NCBI GenBank assembly: GCA_947165555.1
Contig: CAMVAR010000014.1
Span: 1 to 9,300 of the forward strand
Length of the DNA: 9,300 nucleotides
Reading direction: 5' to 3'
From: an uncultured Pseudomonadota bacterium
GTDB taxonomy: Bacteria; Pseudomonadota; Alphaproteobacteria; Rs-D84
Position numbers and translations under genes: made by a program
Part shown: positions 1 through 6,756 of the stretch, piece by piece
Layout: each line of letters opens with the position of its first letter
Numbering within the stretch: the first letter of the stretch is position 1
Notes under the pieces: generated by a model
Told to the model about the DNA's origin: nothing
Database searches by the model: none
Seen by the model: only the letters and a program-made list of their open reading frames with translations

Positions 1-341
1 TCATCGGCCAAATTTTTAATCAATGCCGGAATTTCCGACAATCCCGCCATTTTACTGGCGCGATAGCGTCGTTCGCCGGCAACAATTTCGTATTTATATT
101 CCCTGCCTTGGACCGTGCGCAATAAAATTGGTTGCAAAACGCCCTTTTCCCGAATCGACGCAGTTAGGTCTGCTAAATCCGATTCGGTAAACGTTTTGCG
201 TGGCTGGTCCGGATTCACACCAATCTGGACCAACGGAATTTGACGTACAACGACCCGGTCGCCCCCGGCCAAAATTGATATGTCCGGTGCCATACCGATT
301 TCGCTTTGTAAATCATTTAAATTTCGTCCCAATCTTGACAT
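1..341 (-). CDS. parB: Chromosome-partitioning protein ParB, N-terminal part
   Basis: ParB is the CTP-dependent DNA clamp that loads at parS sites and works with the ParA ATPase to move newly replicated origins apart. Only the first 113 codons are in the window; the gene continues past the left edge. The visible part is the ParB/Spo0J N-terminal domain: a basic start (MSRLGRNL), NPDQPRK at residues 43-49, GVLQPILLR at 67-75 and the diagnostic arginine-rich box GERRYRA at 89-95, which is part of the CTP-binding pocket. The helix-turn-helix and dimerisation domains lie outside. The start ATG is 2 nt beyond the parA stop and has a Shine-Dalgarno sequence inside the parA end, so the two genes are probably translationally coupled. 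The family assignment is very secure; the rest of the gene cannot be judged. Confidence 0.96.
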   Translation of the reverse strand, partial: MSRLGRNLNDLQSEIGMAPDISILAGGDRVVVRQIPLVQIGVNPDQPRKTFTESDLADLTASIREKGVLQPILLRTVQGREYKYEIVAGERRYRASKMAGLSEIPALIKNLAD

Positions 342-343
342 AA

Positions 344-1117
344 TTATTCACCTTTTTCTAATTTTTGAACAACTTCGGTTGCGACACGCAAATATGCCTG
401 TGCACCGGTGGAATTAAAATCGTAGAATAACGCCGGTTTACCGTGGCTTGGGGCCTCGGCAACGCGTACGTTACGCGGAACTACCGTTTTAAACACCTTG
501 TCACCGAATGTTTCACGAACGTTTTCTTCGACTTCGCGCGTAATTCCATACCGACGGTCGTACATAGTTAATAGCACGCCAAATACCGACAAATTTGGAT
601 TCCATTTTTGTTGAATACTATTAATACTGTTCACCAGATGTAAAACACCTTCTAGGGCAAAAAATTCGCATTGTAACGGTATAATAACATGATTTGCGGT
701 TGTTAACGCGTTTAATGTTATGTATCCCAATGCCGGCGGACAATCCAGCAATATATAGTCATAATGTTCCAATATTGGTCGCAACGCATCGCGCAGACGA
801 TATTCTCGATTTTCTATGTCCAACAACTCAACTTCGGCCCCGGACAGTGCCTGGGTTGATGGCAAAATATGCAAATTTGGAATTGCGGTGGACAATATAT
901 TGTTTGCCGCGCTGTCCGTCCCAACCAGCACACCATAAACACTCTGCGTGTGCGAAGAGCGCACAAACCCAAGTCCTGTCCCCGCATTGCCTTGGGGGTC
1001 TAAATCTATCAACAAGACCCGTTTCTTTATTGTTGCCAATGATGCAGCCAGGTTTATTGCCGTGGTTGTTTTGCCGACCCCGCCTTTTTGATTTGCAAAC
1101 GCGATTATTTCTGTCAT
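344..1117 (-). CDS. parA: Chromosome-partitioning ATPase ParA (Soj-type)
   Basis: ParA binds DNA non-specifically as an ATP dimer; ParB stimulates its ATPase, and the resulting gradient moves ParB-parS complexes. The protein is 257 residues, normal for chromosomal ParA. Visible motifs are the deviant Walker A KGGVGKTT (residues 11-18, with the signature lysine K11), Walker A' LIDLDPQGN (36-44, catalytic-type D40) and Walker B LLDCPP (123-128). I chose the ATG at 1117 (MTEIIAFANQ) because an in-frame extension to 1168 would run through the promoter at 1146-1175 and adds residues not typical of the family. A purine-rich AAGGCGAAGG sits just upstream. There is no long plasmid-type N-terminal helix-turn-helix domain. 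It is followed 2 nt later by parB and preceded by rsmG, the usual chromosomal neighbourhood. Confidence 0.97.
   Translation of the reverse strand: MTEIIAFANQKGGVGKTTTAINLAASLATIKKRVLLIDLDPQGNAGTGLGFVRSSHTQSVYGVLVGTDSAANNILSTAIPNLHILPSTQALSGAEVELLDIENREYRLRDALRPILEHYDYILLDCPPALGYITLNALTTANHVIIPLQCEFFALEGVLHLVNSINSIQQKWNPNLSVFGVLLTMYDRRYGITREVEENVRETFGDKVFKTVVPRNVRVAEAPSHGKPALFYDFNSTGAQAYLRVATEVVQKLEKGE
348..354 (-). promoter_or_regulatory. Ribosome binding site of parB
   Basis: AAGGTGA reads on the minus strand 6 nt before the parB ATG and lies in the last codons and stop of parA. This supports the chosen parB start and suggests coupled translation of ParA and ParB. Confidence 0.75.
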
Positions 1118-1145
1118 GCCTTCGCCTTTCTTTCTGTACACAAAA

Positions 1146-1175
1146 AATATAAACCAAACACTGCGCACAGGTCAA
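1146..1175 (-). promoter_or_regulatory. Predicted sigma70-type promoter of parAB
   Basis: On the minus strand, a -35 box TTGACC (1175-1170) is followed after 18 bp by a -10 box TATATT (1151-1146), each 5 of 6 to consensus. Transcription would start near 1139, giving a leader of about 20 nt that still contains the parA ribosome binding site. No convincing terminator lies between rsmG and this point, so parAB may also be read from rsmG. Confidence 0.6.
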
Positions 1176-1225
1176 GTGGCAAAGTTAAAAAATTAAAAAA
1201 CAACTAAAATCAATACGCTAAATGT

Positions 1226-1241
1226 TGTTTCGTATGAAATA
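1226..1241. repeat. parS-like near-palindrome, copy 1
   Basis: TGTTTCGTATGAAATA matches the canonical parS TGTTTCACGTGAAACA at 12 of 16 positions. The conserved arms TTTC and GAAA are in the same register; the central four bases differ. It shares the 13-mer TTTCGTATGAAAT with copy 2, 61 bp away in the same orientation. It lies between rsmG and parA, where a ParB loading site or autoregulatory operator would make sense. That function is inferred: the central CG of known parS is missing. Confidence 0.4.
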
Positions 1242-1286
1242 AAATTATCGGAAACACAAAACGTGTAAAAACAAAAGGTTACTTTT

Positions 1287-1302
1287 TATTTCGTATGAAA
1301 TT
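1287..1302. repeat. parS-like near-palindrome, copy 2
   Basis: TATTTCGTATGAAATT carries the same 13-mer as copy 1 and overlaps the end of the rsmG stop codon (1303-1301). The 61-bp offset is close to six helical turns, so proteins bound to both copies would face roughly the same side of the DNA. The rest of the 1118-1300 gap is AT-rich; apart from these repeats and the parA promoter I see nothing else in it. Confidence 0.4.
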
Positions 1303-1873
1303 ACCGAACTAAGTCGATGATTGTTATAAAGCCGTCGCCGGTTTTGGACGGAATTAATTTATAATCAAAGTTGTATTTCTGTTTTGCGACCGCAATCTCG
1401 TTTTCAATTTCCCGGCCTTTTAGCAAAAAAAGCCGGCAATTTATGTCGCGAACATAATCGAGAATCTTAACAAGTGGCGCAAATGCCCGTGCAGTAATTA
1501 CAATTTTCCCGGTCTTTTTTGCATTTTTTGTCAAAAAAGCCGGCAAGAAGTTTTCTACGCGCCCATGGTAAATTGTTAAATTTTCCAATTGCAATTCCGT
1601 GCGGACCGTATTTAAAAAATTCACCTTTTTGCCAATCGATTCGATGCATGTCACGTGCCAGCCCAATATTGCCAAAACAACACCCGGAAACCCAGCACCC
1701 GACCCCAGGTCAATTATTTCCAAATCGGCGGGTAACACATCCGTCAATTGGGCCGAATCGGCAAAGTGGCGCGTTTCAATATCGGCCAGCGTACTTGGCG
1801 CAACAAGGTTCATTTTGGTTGACCATTCGCGTAAAAGTTTGGCGTATTTTGTAAATTTTTCTTTACTATTCAT
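1301..1873 (-). CDS. rsmG: 16S rRNA (guanine-N7)-methyltransferase RsmG (GidB)
   Basis: RsmG uses S-adenosylmethionine to methylate N7 of a guanine in helix 18 of 16S rRNA (G527 in E. coli numbering); loss of the enzyme is known to give low-level streptomycin resistance. The protein is 190 residues, close to the family norm. The family pattern is complete: MNLVAPS (21-27) and RHFADS (35-40), SAM motif I LGSGAGFPG (56-64), an acidic residue at the end of the second strand (E78), ITARAFAPL (126-134) and LLKGR (150-154). It starts at the ATG at 1873, with no Shine-Dalgarno and only 26 bp from the divergent TPR gene. parA and parB follow downstream. The usual alphaproteobacterial upstream partner mnmG is not present. 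Its stop overlaps a parS-like repeat. Confidence 0.97.
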   Translation of the reverse strand: MNSKEKFTKYAKLLREWSTKMNLVAPSTLADIETRHFADSAQLTDVLPADLEIIDLGSGAGFPGVVLAILGWHVTCIESIGKKVNFLNTVRTELQLENLTIYHGRVENFLPAFLTKNAKKTGKIVITARAFAPLVKILDYVRDINCRLFLLKGREIENEIAVAKQKYNFDYKLIPSKTGDGFITIIDLVR

Positions 1874-1889
1874 GTTGATATTGTAACAT
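1862..1889 (+). promoter_or_regulatory. Possible promoter of the TPR gene
   Basis: TTTACT (1862-1867) and TAACAT (1884-1889) are spaced by 16 bp; each matches 4 of 6 consensus bases. The start point would fall around 1896-1900, giving almost no leader. The two -10 boxes of this divergent pair overlap by two bases, so the two genes could compete for polymerase. This is a weak, position-based prediction. Confidence 0.3.
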
Positions 1890-1906
1890 ATTTTTTACTA
1901 TGACAA
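1880..1906 (-). promoter_or_regulatory. Possible rsmG promoter, near-leaderless
   Basis: On the minus strand a -10 TACAAT (1885-1880, 5 of 6) ends 6 nt before the rsmG ATG. A -35 TTGTCA (1906-1901, 5 of 6) lies 15 bp upstream, within the first codons of the TPR gene. The spacer is short. If used, transcription would start at or next to the rsmG start codon. Confidence 0.4.
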
Positions 1907-3516
1907 AACGAAAAACTTTATTTTACATGGGTGTTGGATTGACGGCCGCGTTGGGGCTCTGGGTTATTGCTCAATCGTTTGAAACGTCGAATCGGGGCGA
2001 TGACACAGAAAGTATTCCAACCACAAAATACGGGGCGTTTTTGGCGGCCCAGCATGCAGTATACGTGAACGATTTTGATAGTGCCGCGGATTTAATCCAA
2101 GAGTTTGCAGACGTTGAGTATACGTCGGTCAAAAACACACGTATTTTATCCGAATTTTTGGCTGGGAATATGCCCAATGGAATCGAAGGGTCGGGGGGGG
2201 ACACCAATGCCGCAATGCGGTTGATTTATGATGCGTACCTTGTAAAAAATGACAAATGGGACGAGCTTTATAAACGGCGTGGTAATGACAAATCGCCATT
2301 AAATGCACCATTCAGGATATGGGCGGCCGTCGCAACCGGACATGCAGACGCGGCACTAAAATATATTGATAATTTGGATTTAAACCCGTTGTGGAAGGCG
2401 TTTGTACGTGGCCAAATATATGCGGTTGGTGGCGATGTTAAACATGCCGTCGATGAATTTGCACGTGTTGAGCCAGAATTTTTAAACATAAATGATTATT
2501 TGTATATCATGTCATTTTATACAAAACATGAATTGCACGACGCGGCACAAAAGTTACGCGCAGATTATATTTCTTCGTCTGGTGGAATGACGATGGCCGG
2601 ATATAATGACATTCCGTCCTGGGCGTATTTTGATGGTGTAAAAAATACATTGGCGTTTGATGTTGTGCAAAATGTTGCACACACAAATATAATGCTGTAT
2701 TCCGAATTGTCGTTGCTAATGTTGCGCTTTGCGCAAATTGTTGGTCCGGATGCCCCGTGGTTGGTTAATTCGACCAATTACTATCTGGGGCAATTTTTTG
2801 CGAACACACGTGGTGATTATGCACGATATTTTGGTGCCATTGATAAAGACAGCCCGTATTACATTTTCGGTCAAATGCGGTGCGCAACAATTGAAAACGA
2901 TACATCGGCCATGCGTCGAATCTTAAAAAGTGGTGTTTTATTTATTCCGGCAATTGATAGATTAGTGTTAGAAAATGTAAAAAATGGCAACATGCGGACG
3001 GCACTGCGTACGATTAATCGTGCGTTGCGGTCCGATGATTTATCAACCCAGGGCAGGGCGTATTTATTAAAACGGCGGGCGTTTGTTTACCTGATGTTTA
3101 ACGATTTAAAACGGGCCCAGGCGGATATTCATGATGTGGCAAAAATTCAATCGCCGGACAATGATATTCTATCGGTCCAGGCGAAAATATGGGCCGCGCA
3201 AAATCGTGAAATTGAAAACGCATACGAATACGCTATGACGATGGTTAAAAAAAATCCAACCGATGTATTGGCATGGGATACATTGTCGGTTGTTGTGTTG
3301 GTGCGCGAAGGAAATGATGCGGCATTGGAAATATTGGAAAAGGTTGGGGCCACTGCGAATCATTGTTCATCGTTATTTGAACATTTGGGTGATGCGTATC
3401 TTAGGGCGGGTGACACCAAACGTGCACATGACGCATATATGCGCGCAATTAGTTTATCCGATGATGGATTGATTGTTGTCCCAAATGTTAAAAAGAAGTT
3501 AAAACGGTTAAAATAG
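1900..3516 (+). CDS. Membrane-anchored TPR-repeat protein of unknown function
   Basis: The protein has 538 residues. A basic start (KRK, residues 3-5) precedes one hydrophobic segment (about 7-25), which suggests an uncleaved N-terminal anchor with the rest in the periplasm. The remainder is almost wholly helical with helix-turn-helix repeats of TPR/Sel1-like spacing. The clearest are near the C-terminus: YLLKRRAFVYLMFNDLKRAQ (about 388-407), the AWDTLSVVVLVREGNDAALE region (about 456-475) and the LFEHLGDAYLRAGDTKRAHD region (about 492-511). The end is strongly basic (KKKLKRLK). The start KYGAFLAAQHAVYVNDFDSA (43-62) resembles, from memory, a TPR protein widespread in alphaproteobacteria with no established function. 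M1 is preferred because it keeps the positive charges before the anchor; there is no Shine-Dalgarno. Codon use matches the neighbours. A G8 tract lies at codons 98-101. The gene stands alone between a divergent promoter and a terminator. Confidence 0.88.
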   Translation: MTKRKTLFYMGVGLTAALGLWVIAQSFETSNRGDDTESIPTTKYGAFLAAQHAVYVNDFDSAADLIQEFADVEYTSVKNTRILSEFLAGNMPNGIEGSGGDTNAAMRLIYDAYLVKNDKWDELYKRRGNDKSPLNAPFRIWAAVATGHADAALKYIDNLDLNPLWKAFVRGQIYAVGGDVKHAVDEFARVEPEFLNINDYLYIMSFYTKHELHDAAQKLRADYISSSGGMTMAGYNDIPSWAYFDGVKNTLAFDVVQNVAHTNIMLYSELSLLMLRFAQIVGPDAPWLVNSTNYYLGQFFANTRGDYARYFGAIDKDSPYYIFGQMRCATIENDTSAMRRILKSGVLFIPAIDRLVLENVKNGNMRTALRTINRALRSDDLSTQGRAYLLKRRAFVYLMFNDLKRAQADIHDVAKIQSPDNDILSVQAKIWAAQNREIENAYEYAMTMVKKNPTDVLAWDTLSVVVLVREGNDAALEILEKVGATANHCSSLFEHLGDAYLRAGDTKRAHDAYMRAISLSDDGLIVVPNVKKKLKRLK

Positions 3517-3526
3517 AAATTGCCGA

Positions 3527-3574
3527 AAAAACATCAAAAAAGACCGGCGGTTACCGGTCTTTTTTGATGTTTTT
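3527..3574. terminator. Bidirectional intrinsic terminator
   Basis: A perfect 21-bp stem (3527-3547 pairing with 3554-3574) with a 6-nt loop CGGTTA has a GC-rich tip (GACCGG/CCGGTC) and A/T runs on both sides, so either strand gives a hairpin followed by a U-rich stretch. It begins 10 nt after the TPR stop and reaches into the stop codon of the convergent permease gene (3575-3573). It should end transcription from both directions. Confidence 0.9.
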
Positions 3575-4790
3575 ATTCATAACGCAAACTGTCAATTGGG
3601 TTCAGTTTTGCCGCCTTGACCGCGGGCATAACCCCCGACGCCAATCCAACAACCACCGCCACAGAAATAGACAATACAACCGGCCACAAACTAAACGGGA
3701 CGTTATAACCCAATATAAATCGGCCAACGCCCTGGGACAGGCCGACCCCAACAAACAGACCTATCATAGACCCAATAAATGATATCATTATTGATTCGGC
3801 CAAAAATTGTGTGATTATATGGCGTTCACGTGCACCAATTGCCTTGCGAATACCGATTTCACGTGTTCGTTCGGCAACTGATACCAACATCATATTCATA
3901 ATCCCGATTGCGCCAACCAATAAAGATACCGCCGCAATTGCAATCAATAACAATTTCATATATCCCGTAACGGTGGTCATGGTTTCCATAATCTGTTTCA
4001 TATCCATAATCTGGAAATCGTCCGCGTCACCATCTTTTAGGCGGTGACGGTCGCGCAACAGGGCGGACATTTGGTCAATGGCGACCGAATTATCGGCATC
4101 TTGGTACAATTTTATACCAATTGCACTAACCGCGTTTGGAAAACGGCTACCCTGGACACGTTTTTTTAGTGTTGTGATTGGAATCAGCACCATATCATCT
4201 TGGGAACCCATGGCGGAATCCCCACGTTCTTTGGTTACGCCAATAATCACAAAAGGAACGTTCTGGATACGAATTACTTCACCGACAGGATTAGCATCCA
4301 TTCCCAACTCTGATGCAGTTTTTGGGCCGATTATGGCATATGTGGACGCATTTCTAACGGCACTGCGGTCAAAAAAGGCGCCATGTTCAATTTCAATATT
4401 TTGTACGGTGGTATAATCAGGATATACCCCCATCATGGATGTTGACCAATTCTTGTTACCATATACAACCTGGGCCCCACTGGTTTGCAACGGGGATACC
4501 GCGGCAACATCGGGCAATTTTGCAATAACATCGGCGTCATCTATGGTCAGTGTTTGACGATTACCGCTGCGCACGCCGCCGATTTGTGCCGCCCCGGCGC
4601 GTATCATGATTGTATTAGTCCCCAGCGAAGAAAACTGGTCTGTGATTTCTTTTTCGACCGTTTCGCCAACCGCAACCATTATAACAACCGCCATAACACC
4701 AATAATAATCCCCAGTACGGTCAAAAAAGAACGTATTTTGTTGCCACCAATTGATAGCCAGGATTCTTTTAAAATATCATTTATTGTCAT
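3573..4790 (-). CDS. macB: MacB-type ABC transporter permease (FtsX family)
   Basis: This is the inner-membrane permease of a type VII (mechanotransmission) ABC transporter. Such subunits do not carry substrate across the membrane themselves; they pass ATPase motion to a periplasmic domain that pushes substrate through MacA and TolC. The protein has 405 residues: one N-terminal membrane helix (about 20-42), a large periplasmic core domain (about 43-275), then three helices (about 278-302, 328-353 and 366-390). The FtsX-family motifs VAERTREIGIRKAIGA (about 304-319) and the terminal LNPIDSLRYE are clear. The fused N-terminal ATPase domain of E. coli MacB is absent; the ATPase is the separate gene just upstream, overlapping by 4 nt (ATGA). 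An AAGGT ribosome binding site lies in the ATPase end. Substrate is unknown: macrolides, peptides, siderophores or lipoproteins are all known for relatives. Confidence 0.93.
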   Translation of the reverse strand: MTINDILKESWLSIGGNKIRSFLTVLGIIIGVMAVVIMVAVGETVEKEITDQFSSLGTNTIMIRAGAAQIGGVRSGNRQTLTIDDADVIAKLPDVAAVSPLQTSGAQVVYGNKNWSTSMMGVYPDYTTVQNIEIEHGAFFDRSAVRNASTYAIIGPKTASELGMDANPVGEVIRIQNVPFVIIGVTKERGDSAMGSQDDMVLIPITTLKKRVQGSRFPNAVSAIGIKLYQDADNSVAIDQMSALLRDRHRLKDGDADDFQIMDMKQIMETMTTVTGYMKLLLIAIAAVSLLVGAIGIMNMMLVSVAERTREIGIRKAIGARERHIITQFLAESIMISFIGSMIGLFVGVGLSQGVGRFILGYNVPFSLWPVVLSISVAVVVGLASGVMPAVKAAKLNPIDSLRYE

Positions 4791-5533
4791 TTGGTTACCT
4801 TGGTCGTCTTGGTTGTTAATGCCGATTCTGTTTTTGGAATGGGGCCATCATAATTTATGCGGCCATCGTAGATATGTATTACACGTCTTGAGTAACGTGC
4901 AATATCAAATTCATGGGTTATCATTACAATCGTTATGCCCATTTCACGATTCAGTTTTTCAAAAAATTTTAAAATTTCGTTCCCCATTTTGGAATCCAAA
5001 GCGCCCGTCGGTTCATCGGCCAAAATTAATTTTGGGTCACCCGCCAATGCACGCGCAATTGCAACACGCTGTTTCATACCACCCGATAATTGATTTGGTA
5101 AATAACTTTCGAATTTTTCCAATCCAACGCGTGTCAACATTTCCCGTGCGCGGCGTACGCGTTCGGACGGCGACATTCCACGATACATCAACGGTAACAT
5201 AACATTGTCCAACACATTGCGTTTTGATAACAGGTTAAAATTCTGGAAAACAAATCCGATGTGTTCATTTCGTATTTGTGCCAATTGGTCGTCGGTCATG
5301 TTTGAAATATTTTGGCCGTACAGTTCGTACACGCCAGATGTTGGCGTATCCAGCGCACCAACAATATTCATACATGTTGATTTTCCCGAGCCAGATGGCC
5401 CCATGATTGATACAAATTCCCCGGCATGAACATCGAATGTAATATCAAATAAAACCTGCTGTACACCACCGATTTCCAATGGAAAACTTTTACAAATTTT
5501 TTTCATTGAAATAATTGTATCGTTTTTTGCCAT
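4787..5533 (-). CDS. MacB/LolD-type ABC transporter ATPase
   Basis: This cytoplasmic nucleotide-binding subunit powers the permease encoded next. At 248 residues it is a complete single ABC domain: Walker A GPSGSGKST (45-53), Q-loop FQNFN with Q97, signature LSGGMKQR (149-156), Walker B LILADE (169-174) with catalytic E174, D-loop ALDS and switch histidine H207 in MITHE. The sequence belongs to the MacB/LolD/FtsE group. I chose the ATG at 5533 (MAKNDT): it sits 13 nt after the macA stop, while the in-frame extension to 5632 would overlap the macA end and matches nothing typical. The ribosome binding site is atypical (a G-rich run about 7 nt upstream). The C-terminal tail after about residue 230 is rich in Thr and Lys. 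The stop overlaps the permease start, so the two subunits are probably translated together. Confidence 0.93.
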   Translation of the reverse strand: MAKNDTIISMKKICKSFPLEIGGVQQVLFDITFDVHAGEFVSIMGPSGSGKSTCMNIVGALDTPTSGVYELYGQNISNMTDDQLAQIRNEHIGFVFQNFNLLSKRNVLDNVMLPLMYRGMSPSERVRRAREMLTRVGLEKFESYLPNQLSGGMKQRVAIARALAGDPKLILADEPTGALDSKMGNEILKFFEKLNREMGITIVMITHEFDIARYSRRVIHIYDGRINYDGPIPKTESALTTKTTKVTK

Positions 5534-5546
5534 TATGCCGCCCCCA

Positions 5547-6755
5547 TTACATTGGTCGCCCGCCCGGGCCACCGCCGCCACGACGCGATTGGGTTGCATC
5601 AGAATTTTTTGATTGACCAACGCGTCCCACAATAACTCGGTCCCCGGATTTGATATTATCTGATATAATCTGGGTTTCGGTTGCGGTTACAATACCCTTG
5701 GTATATTCAATAAATACGACATCATCGCCACGCAGAATTGCCAAGTGATTTGATGCGTTAATATTGTCCGGGGCATCTGGGATAATATTTTTGAAATTCC
5801 GCACCAAAAATGCGGCATTTTGTGCCTTCCATACATCGTCGGCTGATTCGACCAATACGGTTACAAATGCGGTCATACCGGGCATTAATTTTAATTCAGA
5901 ATTATCGACATCAATTACAACCGTATACACCACGACGTTAGATGTTGTTGTTGGCGACAGGCGTATTTGACGTACGGTTCCGTTAAATGTTTCACGCGGA
6001 TACGCATCTACGGTAAATGTGACCTGTTGATTATCTTTTATCATACCAATATCGGCTTCGGATACGGCGGTTTCGATTTGCATTTTTGATAAATCTTCGG
6101 CGATTTCAAATAAATCGGGTGTTTGAAACGATGCGGCGACGGTTTGACCTTTGTCCACCTTGCGCGAGATGACCGTTCCATCGACCGGTGATGTGATTGT
6201 CGCATACCCCAGGTTAGTTACTGCGCGGTCATATTGGGACTGCATACGCCTAACTGATTGGACCGCCTGTTCATAGGAACTTTGCGATTTTTCCATTTCC
6301 AGTCGTGCGATTAAATCGTCTTTATATAATTCACGATTGCTATCATATTCTGTTTTGGCCAGGTTCATTTGTGATTTTGCCGATTCCAGTGCAGCTGCGG
6401 CTTCGGCAACAGCAGCCTCTAGGACAGATGGTTCAATCGTTAGTAATTTTTGACCGGCGGTTACACGGGAATTAAAATCTACGAATATTTCTTCAATTGT
6501 ACCAGATACCTGGGACCCGACACTTATGGTATTAACCGGATTTATTTCACCAGTTGCGGTTACAACCTGGCGAATATTGCCACGTGTTATATTAACCGTA
6601 ACATATTCAACGCGGTCGGCACGGGTTGCGAAAAACCACCACGCGCCCCCACCCAGTGCCGCCAATAAAAATATCAACGTCCACCATTTATGCCGCCAAA
6701 ACCACCCGAAAAAGCGGCGGATAAATGAACGTTTTTTTTCTGTTGTGTTTGCCAT
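5547..6755 (-). CDS. macA: MacA-like periplasmic adaptor (HlyD/RND family)
   Basis: The adaptor bridges the inner-membrane MacB-type permease and the outer-membrane TolC channel. The protein has 402 residues from the chosen start. It shows a basic N-terminus, a membrane anchor (about 25-42), a first lipoyl half ending near GQKLLTIEPS (101-110), an alanine- and glutamate-rich coiled-coil hairpin (about 110-180), a second lipoyl half with ITSPVDGTVISR (187-198), a beta-barrel (about 225-305) with LMPGMTAFV, and a membrane-proximal domain (about 315-380). The hairpin is short, as in MacA. I chose the third possible start because AAGGA lies 8 nt before it; earlier in-frame starts at 6773 (TTG) and 6764 overlap the tolC end. 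The tail is unusual: RRGGGGPGGRPM, glycine-rich and disordered. Spacing is 1 nt from tolC and 13 nt to the ATPase. Confidence 0.93.
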   Translation of the reverse strand: MANTTEKKRSFIRRFFGWFWRHKWWTLIFLLAALGGGAWWFFATRADRVEYVTVNITRGNIRQVVTATGEINPVNTISVGSQVSGTIEEIFVDFNSRVTAGQKLLTIEPSVLEAAVAEAAAALESAKSQMNLAKTEYDSNRELYKDDLIARLEMEKSQSSYEQAVQSVRRMQSQYDRAVTNLGYATITSPVDGTVISRKVDKGQTVAASFQTPDLFEIAEDLSKMQIETAVSEADIGMIKDNQQVTFTVDAYPRETFNGTVRQIRLSPTTTSNVVVYTVVIDVDNSELKLMPGMTAFVTVLVESADDVWKAQNAAFLVRNFKNIIPDAPDNINASNHLAILRGDDVVFIEYTKGIVTATETQIISDNIKSGDRVIVGRVGQSKNSDATQSRRGGGGPGGRPM

Positions 6756-6756
6756 A

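Noticed and set aside
1118..1168. 17-residue N-terminal extension of ParA
   Set aside because: It covers the predicted promoter and start point, and the ATG at 1117 begins exactly where ParA proteins normally start.
1118..1300. Possible replication origin in the AT-rich parA upstream gap
   Set aside because: I found no DnaA box (TTATCCACA or complement) there; AT-richness and nearby par genes alone are not enough.
1509..1543. Imperfect inverted repeat inside rsmG that shares 13 bases with the 3527-3574 terminator
   Set aside because: There is no U-run after it on either strand, it lies in well-conserved coding sequence (Lys-rich stretch), and A/T runs make such matches likely by chance.
3488..3502. 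TTAA-N7-TTAA, a CtrA-box-like pattern
   Set aside because: It lies inside codons for the Lys-rich TPR C-terminus, just before a terminator, where a promoter control site is unlikely.
5534..5632. 33-residue N-terminal extension of the ABC ATPase
   Set aside because: It overlaps the macA coding end in another frame, and the internal ATG gives the normal family start.
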